The translations under genes and the position numbers were made by a program. A stretch of DNA of 64,000 bases. Source: Pelecanus crispus. Lineage: Eukaryota > Chordata > Aves > Pelecaniformes > Pelecanidae. Location: the NCBI RefSeq assembly GCF_030463565.1, contig NC_134643.1, positions 41,888,221 through 41,952,220 of the forward strand, written 5' to 3'. This document shows positions 35,278 through 47,959 of the stretch, piece after piece; the stretch's first letter is position 1, and each line of letters starts with the position of its first letter. The notes beneath the pieces are model-generated. The model was given only the letters and a program-made list of their open reading frames with translations, ran no database searches and was not told the DNA's origin.

Positions 35278-38200
35278 GCCTGGGCCACCAGGTTGCCTGA
35301 GTATTTATGCTATTAAATATATCAACAAGGGAGCCAGACTTTCAAAAATGAATACCTTATAAAAGTTATATTGAAAAAAAGGAGTATGCATGTTCCTTCT
35401 CAGTTGGTAGCTGTGAAATGTGTTGGGATTGCAGTCCTGGAGAATTAAAACAACATATAGAGTGGTGTGACATAACCCTCAGTGCCAGGACAATTTTTTC
35501 AGCTTTTCTTGCAGCACTTTACTGTTACTCTTCAGCCTAATCTGAACTATGAGTATGTAGGAAAATTAAAGAATTGGAAGTGTTTTGTCCAGCTGCAAAC
35601 ATCTTTTCTTTACACTATCTTCAGGACAGCTCTGGAACCTTATCTTGGCAAGAGAACAGAAGTGGAAGGGGATGATACTCACAAAGGCCCCAATTTAAAG
35701 CACAGAAGGCTAATATTTGTCTGTGCTGCTAAATAAGTGGGCTTGGGTCCAGTGCCTGGCCTCAAGGCCAACCAGTCCTTAGGACTAGCCCACTCTCTAG
35801 GGACCCCCTGGAAACAGCTAGTTGGAGCAGTCCAAATACAGCTGGAGAGTAAGTTTACAATTAAGCTGTGTCGATTATGGAGAGGTCAGTGCTTGAGCTG
35901 CACCCAGGTCCTGTTTATTTATTTAGCAGTATAAATTTATTTCTAAGGTCTTCTCTTAGTTAATGGAGGAAGAAAAATTTCTCTACCAGTTGTTTCAGTT
36001 CACCTAATGCCAACTGACTTCAGAGGGGGTACACATAGCGGAAATCTTGTGTTAATTAATAGGAGAGTGGCTTCCATGAGCTGAACTTAACTTTTATATA
36101 TACAACACAAGTGTCCTAAGACAATGAATCGGTGAACATCATGCCCTTAGCTGTCTCTGCCAAAGTGTTAGTACCTTAAGTCAGCCAGCAGCTACCAGTG
36201 GCCTGATTGTTATAACTCATGCAAGTACTTTGCTCACAAAGACTGGAACAGCTCCAGCTTGCCTAAGGCTTACAACTAAATCAGTGGCTGATGTAAGAGA
36301 CATTAAACATACAAGATTAATTCCAGATAGTTGAACAGACTTAAAAGTGGGAGGCTCAAATAATTAACATAAAGCAGGCTGGGTAAAGTCTCAAGACAGA
36401 AGAATGCAAAATATATCAAAAAATCATGATCCATTCTACTAAAATAATCATGGATGTTAAAAATACTTACTTTTTATTTATGTCTTCAGATTTCTCCTCA
36501 GCAGATTTTGTTTGAATCCAAGTCATTCTCCTTTCTGCACTCATATTACCCAACATCTATGTCATCAAGAAAAAATATCAAATGTAGCAAGACTTGGCAG
36601 CCATGAGACAACCTCCTGTTGTGACAGTGATGTCCTAGACTTCCCAAAACTGAAGTATCTCAGATTTATGTGGAAAAGCAGAGCACCAAGCTTTGTTTAT
36701 TTTTGTTATGACCATGCTAGGGAATAAATACAGACTCCTTTCACAGATTAAGAATGCGTCTTTTTCTTTTTGTTTTTTCTTCACAGCTAGTCAAAAATAC
36801 AATCCTTTCTGAGATCAAAACAATGGTATCTTAGAGTGTTGTGTACAGTGATAGGGTGCTCTGCAACTTCAATACCAATTTATGACACTGGGTGGATCTC
36901 TGAAGTCAGGAGAACAAGAAAAGAAATCTTTAATCAACACTGTCTTGGCAGGAGGAGAGTGGATAGGTTCCACCCAGTTTGTTAGTGTCTTGATTTTTCC
37001 ATTTTTCATCTGCTCCATGACATGATGCTTTGCTGTGGCATCACTGTACTGTTTGTGACTGAAAGAATGGGAATAAATTATCATGGCAAAGCAGCAGAAT
37101 AGGCAGTTAAATATTCCTTCTGATAAGAAGCTTCAGTTGCTGAAAACGTTGGGAATCTGCAATTCTTCATCATAGGACTTAAAACTCACCTTGCTTTTGA
37201 AATACTTCTGCACCAGTTCTACTGCATCTGGACTGAACAGAAGTCTTGAAAGGTAAGGGATATTTCTGCTTAACGTTTGAGTGCACATTGTTATAGCCAC
37301 CAAACTTTCCTTCCTTACTCTGTAGTTTTAGTTTTCCAGGATGTCTTCACATTTCTTACATAATTATCCAGTTTCTAAAGTGAAAAAGTCTTCAGCTCCT
37401 TAGCAGTGGTTGAAGTTAGATGTGCAGGTGTTTGTCCTGGGTGAACCAGGACTAAAATTCTGTATTGCCAAAATCAAAAGTATTGTATTTGCATGAATAT
37501 AGTATTTAATGATACAAACATTGTTCTTTATTAAAAAGCAAATCTCCTGAAATCCAGTTTGTTGGCCACAGAGAATGTGCTGCTTTCGTCTGTCTGCAAA
37601 ATGCAGCTAAATCCGTAGTGCACTTAACAAGTGTTATCCTCTAATATATATCTCTCCAAGGAAATAATATTTTTCTGCTTTAAATGAAAACTGAACAACT
37701 GTCCAGGTACTACACAACATATAATTTTTCAGATACAACCTTACAAGTACATATTTACAATCTGCTGTAAATCTAAGAATTATGGGGTTTAATTTATATT
37801 ATAAACTTTGTATCTTTATAATAATGCTGCAGTGTAGGTAAGAAAAATAACCCTTTTTAAAAACACATCAGACACCATTGCTGTCTGCAGTAGTTTTTAA
37901 TAGGCTACTACTAGTGTGTAAGGTCTTCTGCGTCCTGAGACGAAATCAATACAAGGCTTCTACAATGTATGAAAAGCATGGAAGGTCCTGTAGTGCTGTA
38001 GATTTGAATCCTCGTACGCTCCTCAGATGGATAATTCCTGCAAGAGCTTTCCTTACAGTTTCTTTGGTAATTATTGAGCTAAGCATTGAAGGATGATTTT
38101 ATAATTTATTTTATTACAGGATCCAGAGACTCTGCTTAGGGCTTACAGCATCTTTTACGAATGTTTAATAAAATGCTTAATATATCATTTCATTGTGTAT

Positions 38201-41200
38201 GAAAGAACTCGCAGATCATCTGGTTTTATGTTGGTCTCGATTAAGTTTCCCATGTGGTCTGGAACAAGACATCTACCAATATTATTTCCGTCCCTTAAAC
38301 TGTGCCAAAATGTAATATTTGTGAAGTTTTTTAATCTCTTATGATTGAATGGCTTTAGAAGTACAAAGCATGTGTTACTAATTCAGAGAAACAGAATGCC
38401 CTCAGTACTTGTGTCTTCATAATTGATGCTCCTGCCTCTCAGATGCATATAACATCCAGCCGTAATGTTACACTAATAGTGCCTTCATACCATAATCCAT
38501 TCAGTTTAAAATTCAGATTGCTTTTGATACTTCACTTTCAGCTATCACATACTTTTAGTAAAAAAGTGAAATAAAGTTGCTTTGAAGTTGATTTAAAATG
38601 TGTTTTACATGCTTCACTAGATTTTATATAATGGTTTATAAATTTAAGCTAAGAATATATAACTACAGAAAAGAGTTGTGAAAACTGTTTTTCTATACTT
38701 CCTTAGTCAGACCTGAATTTAGTACATATGCAGTAGCTTCTATTGTACCTCTAATCTTAATCAACTGAAACAAATACAAATGAAGACTACCTTCAATACT
38801 GGATGAAGCGATGGCTACTTTAATTCTTCTATCAGAACTACCAGGAGCACATCAGTATTCATCATATGATTCAACTGAAATGAACACACTTATCACTGGA
38901 AATATGAATTGTATCACTTTCATACATGTATCTAATATCCAAACTGTAATGGCTTAAGCAACTAAAGCAATATATACTAGCAGGGACAGTGCCTTTGTCA
39001 TCTGTTCTTCACTGTCATCTGTCTTTATCAGCTCAGCAAAGGCTGGCTTTGTGGCCCATAGCTTTGCTGTCTAGTAAGTACCTAAGCATAATTCTTCTGC
39101 TGGTTTAAAGGAGATATATCTACAAGGTGAGGTAACCCAAACCCAGGCATTTTGTGATTTACCACTCTGAAAACATTTGTCACTAATAAAAAACACCACT
39201 TATTTCTCAGAAGCAATGAAAAAAAAAATTGTCAAGTGGAAATTTAATAATGAACAACTGGCAAAAAAGTAAAGACAAGAAAATAAATGCATTTAAGTGG
39301 TGTTTGAGAACCAATTTCTCCTTTAATAAAAAGCAATTCTCACTGTAAGTCTGCTTTTGAAATAATAATTAGTGAGAAAATATATCCATTTGATGGTGTT
39401 AACAGGATCTAGCTTGAGTTTTTGGGTCAGATCTGCACATTGTATCACCACATCTTCACTGACTTGCATGGCATTGCAGCATCGTACAGCCACAAAGGGT
39501 TCATCCCAGAATTTATGTAAGTCTGGTTTGTTGCAAAAGCACCCTGCCCTCCTTCACATGGAAAAGGCAGAGAACTGGAGTCACTATAGCTTAGATCAAC
39601 TGAAAAAATGTTGCAAAAAGGGAGTAGGAGGAGGTATGAAGTCATGCCCTGATTGGAGACCTGGCAGGTGAAACACTGCCACCCATTGATTACACTGGCA
39701 GAGTTCCCCCTGCATATAGTCATAGTGTAGTTCAGTGCTGGTTTAGTTCAGATGCACATAAAAGACATGATGAGCAACTGCTTGAAAAGTCTTAGTTAAA
39801 AGCTGTTCACACAGACACAGCATTTTGGTATTTGAGCCATTGCTCAAGGAAATCATAGTCTACCATCCTATTACAGAGATTATTTCTGAAATGTGAGTCA
39901 CATATTGCCCCGTTGCTCTTCATCTTCCAGCGGGTTGTAGATTGGTCTACTTTTTGCCTCCACAGTGAAACGTAAATTTAACAAATAGTTGGGCTTGATA
40001 GACTGTTGGTGTGGTTTCTCTATCAGGAAGAAATGTTTAGGAATTTTACACTTTTTTTTTTCTTTTTGGGAGGTGCTGTTGTGCTAAAATCGAAACATAT
40101 TGGTTTTGACTAATTATTTGTTGCAAAGGTCTTAAAGTCAGAACAGAATATGGACAAAATTCTTGTAACATGGACATCCCTTACAAGAGCTAGTAGCCTG
40201 ATGGTTGGAACAGTCAGTTAAAAGTAGTAAACCCACTTTCAATACTTGTTCTGCTTAATTCTGTAAAGATGAGTAAAGACCAGTAAACACTGGTCATCTG
40301 CATCCCCAGTGATTTCCAAGCTATTAAATCATTTAGAGGTGAATCACTTGATTTTTTTTTTTTTTTTTGAGGAAACTGTCATGTCTGCAGCCAAAAATCT
40401 CTTTCCAAGCTCAGTTCATTTGATCTTGCCGACAAGAAGACCAAAAAAAAGGATTTCCTGTCTTCACATTTAAGTCTGAAAATTGGTGCTGGAGCATCCT
40501 CTTTGCACTTGTGCATCCACTTATTATATTGTCTCTTCTACCTTCCTACCTATGTCTTTTTTCTTGCTGGCATCATTCAGCAAAGTTTTTTCTACCTCTT
40601 GTGCTGCTTGAGGGTTCTTCCCATGTTCCAGTCTATCTCCACCAGTGTTCCCCAGGCATTCTGCCTGCCCTTCTTTTCTTTGCAATCCTCTTTTTTGCCC
40701 TAGACTTTTTATTAATTTTTTTTTTTAAACCTGAAGCCACCAATCGTCTTTTATATAAAGCCCCAGCTCATCAATTTAATAACTCCCATCTGCCCTTCCT
40801 CTGGACTGCATTTTCAAGTATTTTCCTTTTAAAGAACTACAGCTTGTGTCTTCACAGATTATTTGGGCACCCATTTCCAACTAAAATCAATGTGAGCTTG
40901 GCAAACCTGTAAGAATCCAGGCCTAGTCACTATTAACCTGGAGAACAATATTTTTTATTAAGACTTTTTTCCATCTCTAGATTTAGCTTTGGTTCATCCC
41001 CCCTCTCCCAGTATCTCTTACAAGTTATTTTAAACACAGTAAAAAGTTAGTCATCTTAAATCTTGAGCAGCATTTACCAGAATTCTCCAATTCTGCTAAA
41101 TACCCTAGAGGTACGTGAAAGTTCTTTTGCTGAAAATCTTAAATCTAACAGTTTGATCTATGTAGAAAAATATATATGTGTGTAGTTCTGTCACTTCTGC

Positions 41201-44200
41201 ACAGTCTGCCTAAACAAGTCAAACTGCTGATTGAATCATGTATGACAACTCACACCCACTTGTGGTGAGGCAGACATTGAAGCACTTGTGTTTTCACAGG
41301 CTAAAAATGTATGTAACTTAATGATTCTGAGTAATTTAAAAGTTATCTAAATCTAAAAGCCAGGTAATCCTGTTCCCTTGCATAACTATTACTCTGTCAA
41401 TATAGACTATGCTCTACCTAGCAAGGTGATACAGAACAACGATGCAGCTTTGACGCCAGTCCCGTGGTTGTTCTCATCCACCATATGTTGGTATTCATTT
41501 CTCAAAGCAGTTTTGGTGTACATGAGCTAGATTCCTCCTGGAGTAGCCTAACCTCCCAGTTTCCCTCCAGATAGACTCAAAGGCTTGAGGGGTCTGACCC
41601 TACATGAGGACCACGCCATCACAAAGTCCTCCAGCATGTACCTAACAGGTGCCAAAAGGAGGCTCTCACACAGGGCAGAGCTCTCGAACACCCTGGATCC
41701 ATCTGATGCTCTAGAGAGCCAGATGCCATGGGAGCATTTGCCTCATCTGCCAGCTCTCAACTCTTTCTTGAAACTCTGCTGATCCTTCCTCAATCATTCA
41801 CATTCCTTCTGCATAGTTCTTTCCCATCTTTACCTGCCTTACTTCCTGTTACTCTTCCCCAATCCTGAACCCTGTATTTTTTTATTACCTTATTTTTACA
41901 GTCTAGTTCAATCTTTTTAACTTTCCTGCTGTGTAAAATGCCTTCTGCCTCCCAGAAATCCACTAACAACATTACTTGTTCATCTGAAAGTGACAAAGGT
42001 ATCATGATAACAGTAGGATAACTCAGTGACAGTGCCAGGAGGTTGCTAACCTCAGGACTGCTAGTACATACGAGAGGATCGGTGAGCAATAATTTATTAA
42101 ATTTAAAGCAGGTGGTCTTCTCAAAGAACTGAACACTCCAGGGGGATCTGTCTTGGGCGGGGCACTGGATGGTAATGTGGATCCCCTCAACACTCTCACT
42201 TTTGGGGAACTCAAAAGGACCAAAGGACAGAGTACTGATGGAACTCAGAACCATTATTCAAACAAAGAGTGTTTCATAGATGGCCTTGAAGACTTTGATC
42301 ACTATTTTGCGCACAGTGCTGGTTAGCCACTGACTAGTAGGAGTTGGGGGTTGCAAGATTCCACAAGGCAGTGGGTACTCTTTTGGACACAAGTATGGAT
42401 TCCAGAATATTGTGCAAGAACGGTAAAAGCATGGAGCCAGCTCAGAGACATCTTCAAAAGGTGTCCTTCCACATCTGAAAATTTCACACCCATCATTGAC
42501 TATCCCCTACGTTATGATCATGCAGTTCCACAAGTCTGAGGTTGCCTCCCATTCCCATGAGCTTCCAGTCAACCATGGGCAAAGCAGCTGGAGCAGCAAG
42601 GTCTTCAGAAGCACATTCTTCCATTGCTTCCTCAGTGAAAAGGACATGCCAGAGGACTGGAGACCACTTTGTGCATGGTGTCTTCCTAGCATTGCTACTG
42701 CAGGTGCTGGATGAAGTCTACTATTCCTCCCTCCGTCCTCCTTGCAGCACGTGTTATTCAACCTTGGACAGAGAAGGTAGATCAGGCAGCACAAGCACTT
42801 GTGTCACGTGGAAATGGTACAAATAGTAACACGAAAAGGGCTTTCATATGCAATTTTTTATACTAGTGATAATAATATGGGCACTGGTATGTTAATGCCA
42901 TTGGTGTGAATTAAATGAATGAAGAGGTTGGTATTTCCAGAGGGATCCACAGAAAGGTTTGTAGGCTATCTTCCTCTCAGATAGTTTCAAACTACAAGTG
43001 TAATAGAGATGTGCAGCACTGGGCCAAATTCTATCTCAGCCAAAATAAACTCTCCAGATCAAATATACTGGAGGTATCAGAAGCCTGAACACCCGCTACT
43101 TTCAATGTATTGATCCTTTCCTATTTCACTGAATTACTGGTTCTTGGTCATTGAAAAGACATATTTAACAAAGAAGAATTAAAAACCCACTTAAATTAGT
43201 ATTTAAGTTTCAAGCTATATTATTCATAATGCATTCTATCAAGCACAAATCCTATAAAGGCAACTGATAAAAACCAGCAATATTCCTTTAAGTAAATATA
43301 TGTAATATAAAAATTCTTGTAGAGTGTAACAAGGAAAGTAGAGCATAAAAATGTTTTCTCCAGTAATAAGTAAAAGAAAGTAAAAATCAAGATCACCAAA
43401 GGGGTTTTTCTTCTTTCATTGCTGTATTAGCTATTAGACAAATAATACTTGTCTCCAAACAGAATTTTAATAATGTCATCTGTTCAGCTTTTAAAAACCA
43501 ATGGCCATCTCCCTTCATGTTTCTTCTTGCCTCTGCTATAAACAATATTTCTTATCCTGTAAGAAAGACTACTGAGGGAGGTGAAACAGATTATTCTATG
43601 GTCAGATCAGCATTTCCTGTTAATGTTATACCACTAAGAAAAAAGAATAGCATAACAAAAACAGCCCTCACAAACATGAATAATGTTTTAAGCAGTGAAG
43701 AGAAATGGAGAGTACTATCTCAGAGATACAAAAAAAGAGGCAGAAAAGCAAAGCAGAACAGAACATCTACTTCTAAAATCTTCATGAAAAATTGGAAATT
43801 TTATGCTATATTGTGGCAAATCTACTAAATTCTAATGTATTCCTAGAATGAATGTAAAAGAGTGATTAGCATGCTATGTACAGTAACATGCTATTATCTT
43901 CAGTTTGTCATGCTGCCTTAAATCATCTCACATTCCTGTCTCCTATTAAATCATATTTATTTTTACTTCTAGACTCTGTGCTGGTCGTGCTTTGCATCCT
44001 ACAGATCTAGGTAAAAAGTAAGAAGAAACTCTTCTAAATATTGGGCAGTTTATAATTCTAACTTTTTTTTTATTTAAACTTCTCAGATTTTTTCTTATTT
44101 CAAGTATGTATTTGTATGGGAAAATGTGGGGAAAGGCTTTCAGGTCTATTTGTCTCAAATAACTGTTACTTGCTATTTTTTTAATTATTAAGCTTACCAA

Positions 44201-45003
44201 TATTATTAAGTGTGAATGAGGAATGTGGTTTTTTACAAGTAAAAATTGTTTATGAAATGTATGTATTGCATGTATTGAATATGCGTAATAGTCTTCTTAC
44301 TGATTCAAGATGGCCTTTTAAGTATGTGAATTCTAAATCTACAATGTTGTAAACATCTAGATGGACATTTAAATTTTAAAAAAACCCCTTTGCTCACTAG
44401 AAGTATTGTGATTTTTTTTTTTTAATTGCAGGAACTAGTAAAAACAAAGGGCAACATCTAGAAAAGAGGACTTTAAACATAGTATTTGAGCCAATGACAG
44501 TAACTGCTGATGCTACTTTCAAAAATGTGGTGGCTACTTTCAGTTTCTAAATGTAGAAAGAAGTCTAACTTCGGGTTCCTTGCTTTTTCATTTTCTACTC
44601 ATAACATTTAATGTGTACCAAGCAACTGCAGGGAAATCTGTTGGTTTCCTATAATCGAAAACACTGGAAGAGGGATGTATGAAGCTGCATTCAACAAAAG
44701 TCCCAGAGCTGAAAGGGGAGTCGAAGCCAACATTATTCATGTGATGGTCATTACATATTTCATGACTACAACCACTTTTCTCACGCCAGGCACTGAGAGC
44801 AGTACTGTCTTTTGCTTTTCTTGCTCACGTGAACTGCAGCAGCAGCAGCATCTGTGGCTTTAAGCCAAGATGCAAGGTCTGTGGATAAACCATTGCAATA
44901 GTCTGGCATGTCTCCCTAAATCAGCACAAGTGCTACTTAACACAGTTATGGGATCTATGAAGGAAGCTGAAGGGTCCTTTAGAGCTCTGCAAACTTGCCC
45001 CCT
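35278..45003. other. Intergenic, largely featureless
   Basis: About 9.7 kb of AT-rich DNA. Short open frames (for example 40511-40912 and 41790-42254) show no similarity that I recognise. One exon-like open frame at 36869-37058 is listed separately. Poly-T runs at about 40360 and 40720. Confidence 0.5.
36869..37058 (-). other. Exon-like open frame of unknown origin
   Basis: 62 codons on the minus strand follow a good acceptor (ATTCTTTCAG at 37068-37059) and end with a TGA. The sequence looks protein-like (HVMEQMKNGKIKTLTNWVEP, SPDFRDPPSVINWY). A second exon-like piece at 37190-37319 has an acceptor (CTACAG), a donor (GTGAGT) and an open frame (LFSPDAVELVQKYFKSK), but its phase does not join to this frame. 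I do not recognise either. They could be an unknown small gene, a decayed retrocopy or chance. Confidence 0.3.
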
Positions 45004-45440
45004 TGTTACCTGTATTATAAAATAACTCCTGAAACACACGAAGTATGTTTAGAGAGGAGACATTGCTTTATTCTGCACAGGGTGCAAGGTGGAATATCTC
45101 CACAAATCAAGCACACTGCTCAGTCAGGCAAGTACAGTACTTACACAATTTGATTATACATATTCATTTTCTAAACTCTTCTTAATAGTAAGTAGCTATG
45201 AGACGCTTCTCATTAGTCTATATTTTCCTCGCTTTGATTTAAAGCTACAGTGTGATTTTAATTTACTGCACATGCTCAGGGAGAGTAGGGGGGGTAGTCC
45301 TTTTAGTCTCCAGTTGAGTCAGTGGTCACAAACTTCCCCTGCCATCTTTACATTTCCCCTAGTTACTGTGACTTCTGCTGACTTCATGTTTGTGGCATTC
45401 TTCTTATCTTCCCAACCTTCCTTGTAGGAGGATGTTTCCA
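45004..45440 (-). mobile_element. Possible LTR, R-U5-like end
   Basis: On the minus strand, GCAGAATAAAGCAATGTCTC, then TTCGTGTGTTTCAGGAG and a TAACA end (45008-45004), looks like the poly(A) signal and U5 of a retroviral LTR. The left boundary and U3 were not identified, and there is no second copy in the window. Confidence 0.35.
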
Positions 45441-46746
45441 TCCTTGAAGTTCTTTGTGGGTATAGCTGTTAGCAAGGCAGGTATCACTTCATTATCTCTT
45501 GCCTTGAATATAATGTATACCACAATTCTTGTGTTAAGTTTCTATCCTTAAACTACAACCTCTTTCTTAGTTACTATTTGTCCTGTATTATTTCTATTGT
45601 ATCTAAATGAATAAAATATAGGCGCTTGAGGTAACACCCTCTTCACACCAGCTTGTGTGTTACCCATTAATCATGGTCCCACGGTTGTACAGTCCCACAG
45701 GTATTAGCCAGGGCTGTATGATTCCTGCAGAAACCTTTGTTTCTCCACCAGAAATTCCAGTATCAGTCGGTTTTAGTTTAGAAAACAAAAAGTAAGCAAT
45801 AAATTAAATAAAATGATTTATTGCAGTTAGGGTGTATTTGAATGAATAAATTTATAGGAGTTGGTTATACCTAAACAAGCAGCTACTTGTTCAGCCACCA
45901 GTCTAAGTAGAGTTGATCTTGTTCTGGTTGAAAAATTCGGTTACTGAGATATTGGCAGGCGCACCTAAGCAATGTTGTATTGGTGTTATCCTTTCAAATG
46001 TGTCCTGTTCTTACAAAGCAGCCCAGCTACTGAGCCCCTGATTTTTAGATTTCAAATCCAGATTTCAGATGGAAGTTTAATGAAAATTTGGGAGGTAAGA
46101 AGGAAGACCAGTTATACCAAACTCAGTCCTGCTACATTAGTACTGTTTTGGGGATCAGAGAAAATTTGGGTGTTCCCAGTCTTTATTATCAATAAATATA
46201 GCACAAAATAAGAGAAAGCCTGTACACCATTGTCTACGGCACCTGGTCCAAATTTTGGCTCTGATTGCCTGGAGCCAATACATTGTAAACACCCAAGTGC
46301 TAACTTTAACCTCTGGAATAGGCCTACTATCTTCAGCTAAAACAAAGTATGTGTAAATCTTTGCAGAATATGGTCCCTAGTTTAGATAACATCTGAAGCT
46401 CTGAGTGATAACAGTATTTCTTTCACAACACCACAACAATACATCTAAGTTTCTGTTGCAAAAGAATCCACAACCTGGACTGTGTTCACATCCTGTTAGA
46501 AACTTAGTCCAGATGCTGAATGAAAAATAATAGAACATGCCTCAAAAATGAACGGGTGCCAATGAGCCAGAAATAGTCTTAAATTCAGTAGGGAAATTAT
46601 CAACTCTTACACCAAGATTATTCACTTGAATTTTTGAGCTTTTTAAGCTCAAAACTCATTACTCATTACTCCTGTTGTATGTAGAAGATCTTCTAATTCA
46701 CTTTTTCCTATTACTCTGCCTCTCACTGAATACTTAAATAAACATT
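45441..46746. other. Intergenic, no feature recognised
   Basis: AT-rich DNA between a possible LTR and LTR copy e, with no convincing coding frame. Confidence 0.5.
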
Positions 46747-47327
46747 TGTCATGGTTTAGCCCCAGCCAGCAACTAAGCACCACGCAGCTGCTCGCTCACT
46801 CCCCCTGCCCCGATGGGATGGGGGAGAGAATCGGAAGAGTAAGAGTGAGACACACTCCTGGGTTGAGATAAGAACAGTTTAATAATTGAAATAAAGTAAA
46901 ATAGTAATGATAATAATAACAAGATAATAATAATAACAATATAATAATAACAATAATAATATACAAAGCAAGTGATGCACAATGCAATTGCTCACCACCC
47001 GCTGACCGATACCCAGACAGTTCCCGAGCAGCGATCGCTGCTCCCCGGCCAACACCCCCCAGTTTATATACTGAGCATGACGTCACATGGTATGGAATAG
47101 CCCTTTGGCCAGTTTGGGTCAACCATTCTGGCTGTGCCCCCTCCCAGTTTCTTGTGCACCTGGCAGAGCATGGGAAGCTGAAAAGTCCTTGACTAGCATA
47201 AGCAGTACTTAGCAACAACTAAAACCATCAGTGTGTTATCAGCATTCTTTTCATACTAAATCCAAATCACAGCACTATGCCAGCTACTAGGAAGAAAATT
47301 AACTCTATCCCAGCCAAAACCAGGACA
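46747..47327 (-). mobile_element. Solo LTR copy e
   Basis: Starts tgtcatggtttagcccc and ends aaaaccaggaca. On the minus strand it carries TGACGTCA (47085-47078) a few bases before TATATAAAC (47070-47062), and an AAT-rich tract (46905-46965). Flanks acatt/gtatt differ by two transitions and could be an old target duplication. Very close to copies c and d. Confidence 0.92.
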
Positions 47328-47959
47328 GTATTCTATTCTGCTGTGGCTTCAAGTCCATGAAAACAAGCACCTGAAGTTCTTGATGTTCATGAGGTGATTC
47401 ATCTGTACCAGTGTTTGTAAACTTGAAGGTTTTTGGTCTACCTTCCACTGAACAAATGTTGAATATATAAATTCTACTTCAAAATTATCTTCTGTCACGC
47501 CTAAAGTCTTGTTTATGTCATAGGCAGCTGTCTCAAAATGAAGGGAGGGTTTTTGAAAAGTTGTGGAACTTCACGTCTTTCTGTGCTTTGTTGACAAAAC
47601 CTCTGATGTGTGGAAGTGGGAGCTGTGGAGTCCTTCTCGTAACTCATGTTAGCTTCTTCATTTATGGTTGAGGATTTTGGGAGTAATTCTGGCACACCCA
47701 AGAAAAAGCTACCAGGCAGGTTTGGCTTGTTTTCATCCCATGTTAACTTTACAAAATGTTTCAAGTCTCTTTCCTCTAGTGTTAAAAAACTTTGCAATGT
47801 TCCAACACGTTTCCATACAAGTACTCATCGGTATCACTAATTAACAACCGATCTCATACTTTTAACACTGGTGTCATTCCTGGTTTAATTTCACAAACAG
47901 GCAAATTGGATTTATATTTAGCCAGAGCTTTTTCCTGTGGCCTGCACATTCATTGTTGT

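Noticed and set aside
40511..40912. 133-codon hydrophobic frame
   Set aside because: Pyrimidine-rich DNA gives Leu/Phe/Ser runs; no family resemblance.
41790..42254. 154-codon minus-strand frame in intergenic DNA
   Set aside because: No recognised domain, no splice or promoter context, low-quality composition; treated as chance.
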